Shown here: piece after piece, positions 17,658 through 25,589 of the stretch
Numbering within the stretch: position 1 is the first letter of the stretch
How the letters are laid out: each line of letters opens with the position of its first letter
Assembly (NCBI GenBank): GCA_031292275.1
Contig: JARLHL010000040.1
Span: 1-64,000, forward strand
Direction of reading: 5' to 3'
Origin: Desulfocapsaceae bacterium
GTDB taxonomy: Bacteria > Desulfobacterota > Desulfobulbia > Desulfobulbales > Desulfocapsaceae
DNA: 64,000 bases
Position numbers and translations under genes: made by a program
Notes under the pieces: generated by a model
Databases searched by the model: none
Told to the model about the DNA's origin: nothing
What the model saw: only the letters and a program-made list of their open reading frames with translations

Positions 17658-18194
17658 ATGGAAAAAATCTCATCCGTAATTTCGACAACTTTGACAACGG
17701 GCTTTGGATATGCCCGCATCAGCGCCCTCACAGAAACCTTGCTTGAACGCTATGGTGTAAACACCATGGTGCTGATCATCACGGCCATTCTTGTGGTCCT
17801 GTCCGTACTGCTTTCATCCCTCGCCCTCATTGAATTTCAAGGCTACGTCGATATGCTCGGTATCGGCATCTCCTTTTCCGCACCCTCCATCCTCGTGCCT
17901 CCCCCTGCAAAACTCATCCTGTCGATGTTTGCCAGATTGAAGAAGACCGAGGCAGAGCTGCGAATGCGAAATATCGAACTTGAAAAGACCCTTGGTCAGG
18001 TCAAGACCCTAAGCGGCCTGCTCCCCATCTGTTGTTCGTGCAAGAAAATCCGCGATGACGAAGGGTATTGGAATGAAATTGAGCAGTATATCAGCGACCA
18101 TTCCGACCTGCAGCTCTCGCACGGAATCTGCCCTGAATGTGTGGGGCATCTCTACCCCGAACTGTATCCTGAATTGCAGGATCAGGATACCTGA
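17658..18194 (+). CDS. Two-TM protein with C-terminal Cys-rich sensor-associated module
   Basis: The 178-residue protein has hydrophobic segments at about 35-58 and 68-90, a coiled coil at about 92-116 (KKTEAELRMRNIELEKTL), then LPICCSCKKIRDDEGYW and HGICPECVGHLYPE. That Cys module often ends PAS/GAF sensor proteins and response regulators in Desulfobacterota and could bind metal. Here it has no PAS, GAF or receiver domain and is attached directly to membrane helices. Function is unknown. It converges with aroE with only 8 bases between stops. Confidence 0.75.
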   Translation: MEKISSVISTTLTTGFGYARISALTETLLERYGVNTMVLIITAILVVLSVLLSSLALIEFQGYVDMLGIGISFSAPSILVPPPAKLILSMFARLKKTEAELRMRNIELEKTLGQVKTLSGLLPICCSCKKIRDDEGYWNEIEQYISDHSDLQLSHGICPECVGHLYPELYPELQDQDT

Positions 18195-18202
18195 TCTCGG
18201 GC

Positions 18203-19036
18203 TCAGGAAAGGTCCCCTCCCGTACATTTTAGCAGCGCCCTGCGCATGACCTCCACCGGGGCAGAGAGTCCGGTCCACAGCTCAAACTGGGCCACGCCCT
18301 GATAGAGAAGCATCTCCAAACCGTTGATGGTCCGACACCCTGCCTGTTCGGCCTCCCTCAGCAGGGTGGTCTGGAGCGGGGCATAGACAATATCCATAAC
18401 CACCTGATACGCAGGAAGAATGGCCGCAGGCACCGGCGAGGCATCAAGCCGGGGACTCATCCCCACCGAAGTGGCATTGACCAGGACATCCCCCTCAAGA
18501 GAGGCCAGCCCGGACAAGGGGAACCACGGACAGCCCAGTTCCGCTGCCAGCGCCCTCCCCTTCGGCTCCGACCGGCTGCACAGGACAAGCCCTGCCCCGG
18601 CTTCCCTGAGGCCAAAACCAATGGCCCGGGCCGAACCGCCTGCTCCCAGCAGGACCACCCGCGCCTGCGACAGGCCAATCTGGCTCTCCAGCGCCCGATT
18701 GGCCCCCAGCCAGTCCGTATTGGAGCCGCAGAGGATCCGCGCGCCCTCCTCAGTCCGGATATCAATGGTGTTGACAGCCCCGATCTTCAGGGCCACCGGA
18801 TCAATCCGGTCAAGGGAGGGGATCACCGTTTCCTTGTGGGGGATGGTGACGCTGACCCCGCAGATATGCAGGGCCTTCAAACCGGCCAGGGCGGCCTGTA
18901 CATCCTCCACCGGGAAGGGAAGGTAGATACGATTCTCCGCCAGGGCCGCAAAGGCGGCATTATGCATTGCCGGGCTCAGCGAGTGGCTGACAGGATTTCC
19001 AATTATTCCATAAATTTTTGTCTTTCCGTCAACCAT
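18203..19036 (-). CDS. aroE: Shikimate 5-dehydrogenase
   Basis: NADPH-dependent reduction of 3-dehydroshikimate to shikimate in aromatic amino acid synthesis. The 277-residue protein has NPVSHSLSPAMHN (14-26), catalytic Lys68 in TIPHKE, NTDWLG (106-111) and the nucleotide loop GAGGSARA (131-138). The start at 19036 is preferred because GGGAGGGG lies just upstream; the longer GTG start at 19081 would overlap aroD. It is last in a pyrK-pyrD-aroD-aroE run, next to the enzyme for the preceding step. Confidence 0.95.
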   Translation of the reverse strand: MVDGKTKIYGIIGNPVSHSLSPAMHNAAFAALAENRIYLPFPVEDVQAALAGLKALHICGVSVTIPHKETVIPSLDRIDPVALKIGAVNTIDIRTEEGARILCGSNTDWLGANRALESQIGLSQARVVLLGAGGSARAIGFGLREAGAGLVLCSRSEPKGRALAAELGCPWFPLSGLASLEGDVLVNATSVGMSPRLDASPVPAAILPAYQVVMDIVYAPLQTTLLREAEQAGCRTINGLEMLLYQGVAQFELWTGLSAPVEVMRRALLKCTGGDLS

Positions 19037-19073
19037 TTCCCCTCCCAGGGACGCAAACAGGCCCCCACATTTT

Positions 19074-19757
19074 CTAGCCACGCAGGCAGGTGAGAATCTG
19101 CCGCAGGCTGTCGACAGACAGCTGTCCAGGCGCCGTCGCCCCGCCCTCTCCGACCGAGCAGTACGTCATATACCCCCCCAGTTCCAGAGTCGCCAGACGG
19201 CTGATCACCCCCGGCGTCCCCATACAGAAGGAGATCAGAGGAAACTGCATGCGTGCCGCGTCTTCCTGGAGCTGCAATACCCGCAGCACATCATGGAAAT
19301 CGGAGGCCATGGTAACGATCTTCCCGATATGGGCCCCCTTATCCTGCATGGCCTGCAGGGTGGCCAGCAGCCCGTCCCGCCCGGGCGTCTGCAAAAAATC
19401 ATGCCAGGAGAGAATCAAACGGGTGGAAGAATGGCCGAGGCAGTCTTTGAGGCGCCAGAGCGATTCCGCCGGTGATCGAAGCTCCAGATCCACATAGCCT
19501 GCCCCCAGTTCCACGGCCTCCATCAGCGGGGCAAGCCGGACCTCCTCGGCGCCGGCAAACTGGCCGCCCTCCCAGCGAGGCCTGTTGGTAAAAAGCAACG
19601 GCGTGTCGATGGCGGCAAGAATGGGGGGAATTGCAATCTCTTGCAGATAATCAAGCCTGATCTCAATTACATCAGCCCCGGAGGCCGCCTGCTCCGCCGC
19701 CGCAATGGCCTCTGCCACCGAAGAGCGGGCCACTGCCGCGCAAATTCTCTCTGTCAC
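19074..19757 (-). CDS. aroD: Type I 3-dehydroquinate dehydratase
   Basis: Converts 3-dehydroquinate to 3-dehydroshikimate. The 227-residue protein shows the class I pattern: EIRLDYL (32-38), ILSWHDF with catalytic His119, Schiff-base Lys146 in GKIVTM, Arg187, and ATAPGQLS (207-214) near the end. Size and motifs match E. coli AroD. It is directly followed by aroE, which takes its product. Type I use in an anaerobe is unremarkable. Confidence 0.95.
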   Translation of the reverse strand: MTERICAAVARSSVAEAIAAAEQAASGADVIEIRLDYLQEIAIPPILAAIDTPLLFTNRPRWEGGQFAGAEEVRLAPLMEAVELGAGYVDLELRSPAESLWRLKDCLGHSSTRLILSWHDFLQTPGRDGLLATLQAMQDKGAHIGKIVTMASDFHDVLRVLQLQEDAARMQFPLISFCMGTPGVISRLATLELGGYMTYCSVGEGGATAPGQLSVDSLRQILTCLRG

Positions 19758-19791
19758 GGGATTTCCTCCTGCATCAACGCTATAGGTTATT

Positions 19792-20733
19792 TCAGTCCGA
19801 CTCCAGAGCGCCGATGATATCCCGGACTGACTGCAGCTTCTCCCGGATCACATAGTCACCGATCCCCTCCACGACCTCCTCGCTGGCCCTGGGATTAATG
19901 AAGCTTGCGGTCCCGACCTGCACGGCGGTGGCTCCGGCCAGCATAAATTCGAGGGCATCTTCGGCTGATTCGATCCCGCCGATTCCGATTACCGGAATGG
20001 AGACGCTTCTCGCCACCAGGTAGACCATCCGCAGCGCCACCGGCTTGATGGCAGGACCAGAAAGCCCGCCGATGACATTAGCCAGACAAGGCCGTTTTGT
20101 CCGCAGGTCGATGGCCATCCCGATCAGGGTGTTGATCAGAGAAACAGCATCTGCGCCGGCCTGCTCCACGGCCATCGCAATCAGGCTGATATCGGTTACA
20201 TTGGGAGAGAGCTTCACGATCACCGGCAGAGAGGTATTGTCCCTGACCACCCGGGTAACCGCCGCGGCCATATCCGGATCGCTCCCGAAGGCCACCCCTC
20301 CCTTCTTGACGTTGGGACAGGAGATATTGACCTCGATGGCAGCAATTCCAGGAACCTGTGAGAGTTTTTCCGTTATATGCCTGTACTCCTCCAGAGAATC
20401 CCCAAGAATATTGACGATTATCTGCGTATCAATCCCCCGCAGATAGGGCATTTTCAACTCGATGAAACGGTCAACGCCCACATTCTCAAGCCCGATGGCG
20501 TTGAGCATCCCGCAGGCAGTCTCCACAATCCGCGGCGGCGGATTCCCCATCCGGGGGAAAAGGGATATACCCTTAACCACAACCCCGCCCAGCCGGTGCA
20601 GATTGACAAGATCGACGAATTCCCGGGCATAACCGAAGGTCCCGGAGGCAGTCAGCACCGGATTCTGCAGTTCAAGCGCCCCTATCTTCACCCGCAGATC
20701 CGGGAACGGATCATGATTCCCTACAAATTCCAT
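19792..20733 (-). CDS. pyrD: Dihydroorotate dehydrogenase B, catalytic subunit
   Basis: FMN enzyme oxidising dihydroorotate to orotate in pyrimidine synthesis. The 313-residue protein is of the PyrDB (class 1B) type with active-site Cys139 in NISCPN (136-141), LTASGTFGY near 28, and the FMN phosphate loops GIGGIES and GATAVQVGT. It overlaps pyrK by 13 bases. Class 1B enzymes work as a heterotetramer with PyrK and use NAD as final acceptor, which fits an anaerobe. Confidence 0.96.
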   Translation of the reverse strand: MEFVGNHDPFPDLRVKIGALELQNPVLTASGTFGYAREFVDLVNLHRLGGVVVKGISLFPRMGNPPPRIVETACGMLNAIGLENVGVDRFIELKMPYLRGIDTQIIVNILGDSLEEYRHITEKLSQVPGIAAIEVNISCPNVKKGGVAFGSDPDMAAAVTRVVRDNTSLPVIVKLSPNVTDISLIAMAVEQAGADAVSLINTLIGMAIDLRTKRPCLANVIGGLSGPAIKPVALRMVYLVARSVSIPVIGIGGIESAEDALEFMLAGATAVQVGTASFINPRASEEVVEGIGDYVIREKLQSVRDIIGALESD

Positions 20734-21509
20734 CCCAGATCCTCCGTCTTAAAAACCGGCCCATCCGAACAGACATGAACATATCTGTCATCCTTCGCCT
20801 TTATGGTACACCCCAGACAGGCACCCATCCCGCAGGCCATGACGCTTTCGACCGAGACCTGACAGTCAACTTTCTGCTCCCGGCATAAGGCGGCCACCGA
20901 CTTCATCATCGGCTCGGGTCCGCAGGTATAGACGATACAGTTATTTGGCAGGCTGAGGGTTTTCAGCACATCGGTCACCATACCGTGCATCCCTAAGGAA
21001 CCGTCATCGGTGACGGTCATGATTCCGATATCAAAAAATTGAAAATCAGACAGTAAGGGCTCGATCTCCTTTCTCGTCCGTCCGCCCAGGACAATCATGT
21101 CGGTTTCGGTATTCTGTTTGACCTGACAGATCCTTTTTGCCAAAAACAGCAGAGGCGCAATCCCCATTCCTCCACCGACAAGACAGACCGGACGCGCAGG
21201 ATCGATAGAAAAACCCCGGCCAAGGGGTCCGAAGACAGAGAGCGTCTCGCCCTCCTTGCAATGGGCCAGCAGTCCGGTACCCCGGCCCGTTACCTTGAAG
21301 AGGACCTGCATCCGGCCGTTGCTGCTGGTCTGATGGATGGAAAACGGGCGGCGGAGCAGCGGATCTTTGCTCTTTCCGGCCCGGATCATAACAAATTGTC
21401 CCGGTTTTGCGGCCTGAGCAATCTCTTCCGTCTGCAATGTCAGGCGGACGTTGGTGTCCGTCAGCTGTTCAAATCGAATAATTGTTGCATTTTCCTGGTA
21501 TTGAGACAT
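20721..21509 (-). CDS. pyrK: Dihydroorotate dehydrogenase B, electron transfer subunit
   Basis: FAD and 2Fe-2S subunit that passes electrons from PyrD to NAD. The 262-residue protein has the FAD motif RRPFSIH (53-59), the NAD loop GGGMGIAPL (112-120), and cluster Cys226, 231, 234 and 247 in CGMGACLGC plus HVC. The Met at 21509 gives the standard PyrK N-terminus; upstream in-frame sequence to 21776 does not look like coding of this family. It is first in the pyr-aro unit and divergent from the prepilin peptidase gene. Confidence 0.95.
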   Translation of the reverse strand: MSQYQENATIIRFEQLTDTNVRLTLQTEEIAQAAKPGQFVMIRAGKSKDPLLRRPFSIHQTSSNGRMQVLFKVTGRGTGLLAHCKEGETLSVFGPLGRGFSIDPARPVCLVGGGMGIAPLLFLAKRICQVKQNTETDMIVLGGRTRKEIEPLLSDFQFFDIGIMTVTDDGSLGMHGMVTDVLKTLSLPNNCIVYTCGPEPMMKSVAALCREQKVDCQVSVESVMACGMGACLGCTIKAKDDRYVHVCSDGPVFKTEDLGWNL

Positions 21510-21566
21510 AGTATACGCATACCTTGAGCAATTTAAAGTACCATCCTTCAACCTAAAAAGAGTCCC

Positions 21567-22346
21567 ATGCACCACGACCCTCTCATCCTGACACTCGCTG
21601 CAATCTTCGGCGCTGCAGTCGGCAGCTTTCTGAACGTAGTCATCTTGCGCCTGCCGCAGGAAAACAGCTCCATCGTCTTCCCGGCATCCCATTGTCCATT
21701 GTGCAAATCGCCACTTTCCTGGACAGAAAATATCCCCGTAATCAGCTATCTGTTCCTGCGCGGCCGATGCGGTCACTGCCGGGCTCCGATCTCCATCCAG
21801 TACCCTCTGGTGGAGGCGCTGACAGCCATCCTGACCACGGCCCTCGTCTACCGCTTCGGACTGACACCCACTACCGCCGGGTATTTTTTATTCGTCACCG
21901 CCCTCATCGTCATCATCTGGATTGACATTCATCACCAGATCATACCGGATGTGATCAGCCTGCCCGGTATCGTCATCGGGCTGGCATTTGCCATTATCAA
22001 CTCCTTCATCACCTGGCAGGACTCGCTGATAGGACTGCTTGCGGGAGGCGGGATACTCTATGCCGTCGCCCTGCTCTACTACCTCATCCGCAAGCAGGAA
22101 GGCATGGGCGGCGGCGATATCAAACTCCTGGCGATGATCGGTGCCTTCCTCGGCTGGCAGTCTCTGCCCTTCGTCATCCTGATAAGTTCCATCACTGGCA
22201 GCGGTATCGGCCTGCTGGTTTTAAGCCTGCAGAAAAAAGGGGCAAACACCCGCATTCCCTTCGGGCCTTTTCTCTCCTGTGCAGCCCTGGTCTATCTTTT
22301 CTTCAGAGAGACCATCCTCCATCTCTTCCGGACCTATTACCTCTAA
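21567..22346 (+). CDS. pilD: Prepilin peptidase / N-methyltransferase
   Basis: Inner-membrane A24 aspartic protease that cuts and methylates type IV pilins and pseudopilins. The 259-residue protein has the N-terminal methylation domain with two Cys pairs, CPLC (43-46) and CGHC (68-71), then membrane helices with catalytic Asp120 in IDIHHQIIPD and Asp184 in GGGDIKLLAM. Length is normal. Stands alone, without pilus genes nearby, and converges with the flavodoxin-like gene. Confidence 0.95.
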   Translation: MHHDPLILTLAAIFGAAVGSFLNVVILRLPQENSSIVFPASHCPLCKSPLSWTENIPVISYLFLRGRCGHCRAPISIQYPLVEALTAILTTALVYRFGLTPTTAGYFLFVTALIVIIWIDIHHQIIPDVISLPGIVIGLAFAIINSFITWQDSLIGLLAGGGILYAVALLYYLIRKQEGMGGGDIKLLAMIGAFLGWQSLPFVILISSITGSGIGLLVLSLQKKGANTRIPFGPFLSCAALVYLFFRETILHLFRTYYL

Positions 22347-22356
22347 GTCCAGCCCT

Positions 22357-23037
22357 TCAGTCAACCGGGACCGGCGCTGGGAAGCTCAATTCCTGCAGGG
22401 ATTTCCCCTTCTGCATGTATTTGCCGATAATGAGGCCGATAGCCTTGGCGTCATTTATCTGCAGGCTGCTGTGTCCATACTTGGGATAAAAACGATGAAA
22501 CCATGATTTTCCGGACTCGGGGACCTTGCCGGCAAGTTTTAGAAATACGCCGATGGTCCGCCAAGGCTCCGCGACGGGATGCGCGAACACCACAGGACAC
22601 AAAACCCGGGCCCCTTTACTCCGTAAAAGGCGTCTCAATCCCCAGTGATGCATACGCCAGTAACCCCGGCATGATATGAACGGAAGGACCAGCTGGTCCT
22701 TCACAAGCCTCTCGCCATCGCGGTCCAGCAGGGACAAAATCGGCCCGCTGGGATGATACGACCATGTCGGCCCGGCGACAATGATAAGGTCCCAATTCTG
22801 GAAGCAGTCCGGACTCAGCTCTTCAATGGCCAGCCTTTTACGGAAAAAAGTCGTCAGCATCATTTTTACGGTGGCCAGATAGGAACCGGGCGGAAACTGC
22901 AGAGCCTGCAGAGGTTTCAACTGCTGCCATTCAACCTGAATATCGTACTCCCGCAGTCCCTTGCTCAATCCCTGCAGAAGATTTCTGGTCTGGCTGCTGA
23001 ATGAAAAAAAAACTATTAGAACTCGCGGACTGTTCAC
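22357..23037 (-). CDS. Flavodoxin-like protein
   Basis: The 226-residue protein begins RVLIVFFSFSSQTRNLLQGL, the strand and phosphate-binding loop of a flavodoxin-like fold, and has VAGPTWSYHPSGPILSLL like the second FMN loop. The C-terminal half is longer than in flavodoxins and basic, with HRFYPKYGHSS. NAD(P)H-quinone reductase-like dialkylrecorsinol families have similar shape. FMN binding is likely; redox partner is unknown. It is read toward pilD and away from the dsr terminator, so probably independently transcribed. Confidence 0.75.
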   Translation of the reverse strand: MNSPRVLIVFFSFSSQTRNLLQGLSKGLREYDIQVEWQQLKPLQALQFPPGSYLATVKMMLTTFFRKRLAIEELSPDCFQNWDLIIVAGPTWSYHPSGPILSLLDRDGERLVKDQLVLPFISCRGYWRMHHWGLRRLLRSKGARVLCPVVFAHPVAEPWRTIGVFLKLAGKVPESGKSWFHRFYPKYGHSSLQINDAKAIGLIIGKYMQKGKSLQELSFPAPVPVD

Positions 23038-23105
23038 GACATTTTCTCTGTTTGTATTAAGAGACAGGAAATCACTAATGCACGAACTATACAGCAGTAT
23101 ACGAC

Positions 23106-23136
23106 AAAAAAAAAGCCCTCGATTTATCGAGGGCTT
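23106..23136 (-). terminator. Terminator of the dsr operon
   Basis: On the minus strand a 10-bp perfect stem AAGCCCTCGA / TCGAGGGCTT with loop TAAA runs into nine T residues. It lies about 25 bases beyond the dsrP stop and closes the operon. Confidence 0.92.
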
Positions 23137-23160
23137 AAATATCCTATCAGAAAATATCCG

Positions 23161-24330
23161 TTACTCTATCTCGTGCTCCACGCCGACGGCGATCTTATAG
23201 AGGACCGTAACCAGAAAGAAACCGGTGGCCCAGATCCCCAGCGTTATACCGACCTCATTTGCGGTCGGATAATACTCAACAACCTCGCCCAGCATCGTCG
23301 GAACGAAGCCGCCGAGGACGAAGCCAAGCCCCTTATCGATCCAGAGTGCAAGAAAGATCATGATACAGGCGGCCCCCAGCAACATATCCGACCCTTCCTT
23401 AAATTTCAGATATGCAAAGAGGCCGAGGCCAGCAAAGTTCAGGAAGACGAACATCCACATGAACGGGACCAGATTATTATAGGTATGCCCGTGCTCAGTC
23501 AGACCAAAGAACAGATACTGCAGGGTATGGATCTCGCCGGGGACGTTTGAATAGTAACCGACGAAAAACTCAAGAATAACGAAGAAGGTGTTGATGATGG
23601 CCGCATACATGATAATGGTAGACAGCTTATCCAGGGCTTTTTTACCGGCATCGAAATGGGCAACACGCTTCATGATAAGGCAGGCAAGGACAATCAGAGA
23701 AGGTCCGGCCGCAAAAGCGGAGGCCAGAAAGCGAGGGGCAATGATCGCCGACAGCCAGGAATGCCGTCCCGGCAGACCACAATACAGCATAGCTGTAACC
23801 GTATGGATAGAAACCGCAAAGGGGATCGAGGTATAGACAAAGAAATAGATCCATTTCGGCGGTGCCACTTCTTTTCTCTCCGCAGTCAGGATGACCCAGC
23901 CGCACAGGACGTTGAGGGACAGATATCCCAGCAGGACCACCATATCCCAGAAGAGCATGGAATTGGGCGTCGGGTGGATAATCATATTCAGCCCGCGCAG
24001 GGGCTGGCCAAGGTCGGCCATAATGAACATCAGACACATGATGATGGCCGCGATGGCCAGAAATTCACCAAGAATGGTCAGTTTGCCGAAGGCCTTGTAG
24101 TCATGGATATAGTAGGGCAAAACCAGCATCAGACCTCCAGCCGCGACACCGACCAGAAAGGTAAACTGAGAGATGTAGAGCCCCCAGGAAACCTCGCGGC
24201 TCATGCCGGTCAAGGCCAGTCCGAAGAGATACTGCCGAATATAACAGGCAGCTCCAATGGCAATAAATACGCCAAGAAAGGCAAGCCAAATCCAATAAGC
24301 CGGTTTGCCTTTGAGTGTTTTTTCAATCAT
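23161..24330 (-). CDS. dsrP: DsrP, NrfD-like membrane quinone-interacting subunit
   Basis: Integral membrane subunit of the DsrMKJOP complex, thought to exchange electrons with menaquinone and pass them to DsrO. The 389-residue protein has about ten hydrophobic helices of the NrfD/PsrC family, with conserved features such as ILGEFLAIAAIIMCL and LFFGLTEHGHTYNN. It is the last gene, seven bases after dsrO. Gene order M-K-J-O-P is the full complex found in sulfate reducers and sulfur oxidisers. Confidence 0.95.
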   Translation of the reverse strand: MIEKTLKGKPAYWIWLAFLGVFIAIGAACYIRQYLFGLALTGMSREVSWGLYISQFTFLVGVAAGGLMLVLPYYIHDYKAFGKLTILGEFLAIAAIIMCLMFIMADLGQPLRGLNMIIHPTPNSMLFWDMVVLLGYLSLNVLCGWVILTAERKEVAPPKWIYFFVYTSIPFAVSIHTVTAMLYCGLPGRHSWLSAIIAPRFLASAFAAGPSLIVLACLIMKRVAHFDAGKKALDKLSTIIMYAAIINTFFVILEFFVGYYSNVPGEIHTLQYLFFGLTEHGHTYNNLVPFMWMFVFLNFAGLGLFAYLKFKEGSDMLLGAACIMIFLALWIDKGLGFVLGGFVPTMLGEVVEYYPTANEVGITLGIWATGFFLVTVLYKIAVGVEHEIE

Positions 24331-24337
24331 GACGACC

Positions 24338-25156
24338 TCACACTATGTAAAAGACTGATGGTTTTGTCCCTGCGGAAGGTTTCCGCTGGATAGTAAATTC
24401 TTTTGCAAGAACCTGCCTCACCTCTGATTTTTCATCATTGATATCACCAAACACCATCGCCCCGCTTCCCTTGCAGGCTTCAACACAGGCCGGCTGCAAG
24501 CCGAGGGCCAGCCTCTCACCGCAGAAATTGCACTTTTCGACAACACCGCGCATCCGGGTCGGGAAATCGGGATTTATCGTCTTGACATAGGGCCGCGGAT
24601 CCTCCCAGTTGAAACTCCTGGCCCCGTAAGGACAGGCCGCCATGCAGAAGCGACAGCCGATACAGCGATGATAATCCATCGCCACGATACCATTATCTTT
24701 CTGTTTGAATGTCGCCTTGGTCGGGCAGACTCTCACGCAGGAAGGATGGGCGCAGTGGTTGCAGAGCACCGGAAATTGAGCCTCTTCAATAGTTTTGGAG
24801 AGATGAGTTGCACTCTCTTCTGTAAAGGCATTCTCGAAGGGAGTCTTCCAGATCCATTTGATGTCGCTTTTCTTTTTGTCCGGCGGAAACTCCGGAATAT
24901 TATGAGCTAAGGCGCAGGCCGCGATGGCCTGATCCAGGAGTTCCGGTCTCTCGATGAACTTGCGCATATCGATGACCATGCCATACTGCTTTCCACTGGC
25001 AGCTTCCTCAGCATGCGGTGCATCTCCAGCAGCATGGCCTTCTGTTCCTGCAGCAATGGCCGCTGTAGATGTCAATTTGGCGATAGCGGGGGCGCCGATG
25101 CCGGCCAGCGCAGATATACCGGCAATCTTCAGGAATTTTCTTCTCTCGTTATCCAT
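24338..25156 (-). CDS. dsrO: DsrO, periplasmic iron-sulfur protein with Tat signal
   Basis: Periplasmic ferredoxin-like subunit linking DsrJ and DsrP. The start at 25156 follows AAGGAG and gives a twin-arginine signal, NERRKFLKIAGISALAG. The TAATG overlaps the dsrJ stop by one base. Cluster-binding motifs are plentiful: CNHCAHPSCVRVC, CIGCRFCMAACPYGA and CNFCGERL followed by CVEAC, typical of NrfC-like proteins with several 4Fe-4S clusters. The longer frame to 25210 would disrupt the Tat signal and is rejected. Confidence 0.95.
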   Translation of the reverse strand: MDNERRKFLKIAGISALAGIGAPAIAKLTSTAAIAAGTEGHAAGDAPHAEEAASGKQYGMVIDMRKFIERPELLDQAIAACALAHNIPEFPPDKKKSDIKWIWKTPFENAFTEESATHLSKTIEEAQFPVLCNHCAHPSCVRVCPTKATFKQKDNGIVAMDYHRCIGCRFCMAACPYGARSFNWEDPRPYVKTINPDFPTRMRGVVEKCNFCGERLALGLQPACVEACKGSGAMVFGDINDEKSEVRQVLAKEFTIQRKPSAGTKPSVFYIV

Positions 25157-25560
25157 TAGTGCGTCTCCTTCTTTAATGCGGCCTTCTGCTGCGCAGGGGT
25201 CAGGTGACAATCCCAGCAGTATGGCTTAACAGATGCATATTCATGACAGCTGTCGCAGAACTTTTCTTTATTGGTATGACACTGCATACATGCCAACTGC
25301 AGCCCCTTACGATATTGTTTCCCGTCCGCTACCACGGTTACGCGCTCGTCGTCCCGGAGCACCTCATCACGCCACTCGTTGAGCAGCTGCATGTGCTTGT
25401 CCCTCATCTCACTGACAGGGAGAACGCACTGTTTTTCTCCGCCCGGCGGCGGCTCCGGCTTCGGCACGGAACCTGCCTTCAGTCCGTTATATAAGACAGG
25501 AGACATCACAATAAGGACGAAGATAATCAGTCCCGGTATTATTGTTCCTTTGTTATACAT
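25156..25560 (-). CDS. dsrJ: DsrJ, triheme cytochrome c
   Basis: Small periplasmic triheme cytochrome of the Dsr complex. The 134-residue protein has an uncleaved N-terminal anchor (about 6-26) and three heme sites: CMQCH (91-95), CDSCH (102-106) and CWDCH (115-119). DsrJ is known for a heme with His/Cys ligation. The only other Cys here is Cys45 in the sequence GEKQCVLP, so it is the likely ligand by comparison with the family. Heme attachment needs a cytochrome c maturation system, and a ccsA-like gene is present further right. Confidence 0.95.
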   Translation of the reverse strand: MYNKGTIIPGLIIFVLIVMSPVLYNGLKAGSVPKPEPPPGGEKQCVLPVSEMRDKHMQLLNEWRDEVLRDDERVTVVADGKQYRKGLQLACMQCHTNKEKFCDSCHEYASVKPYCWDCHLTPAQQKAALKKETH

Positions 25561-25589
25561 TATCGCTACTCCTCTATTCCCGGTCAGAA

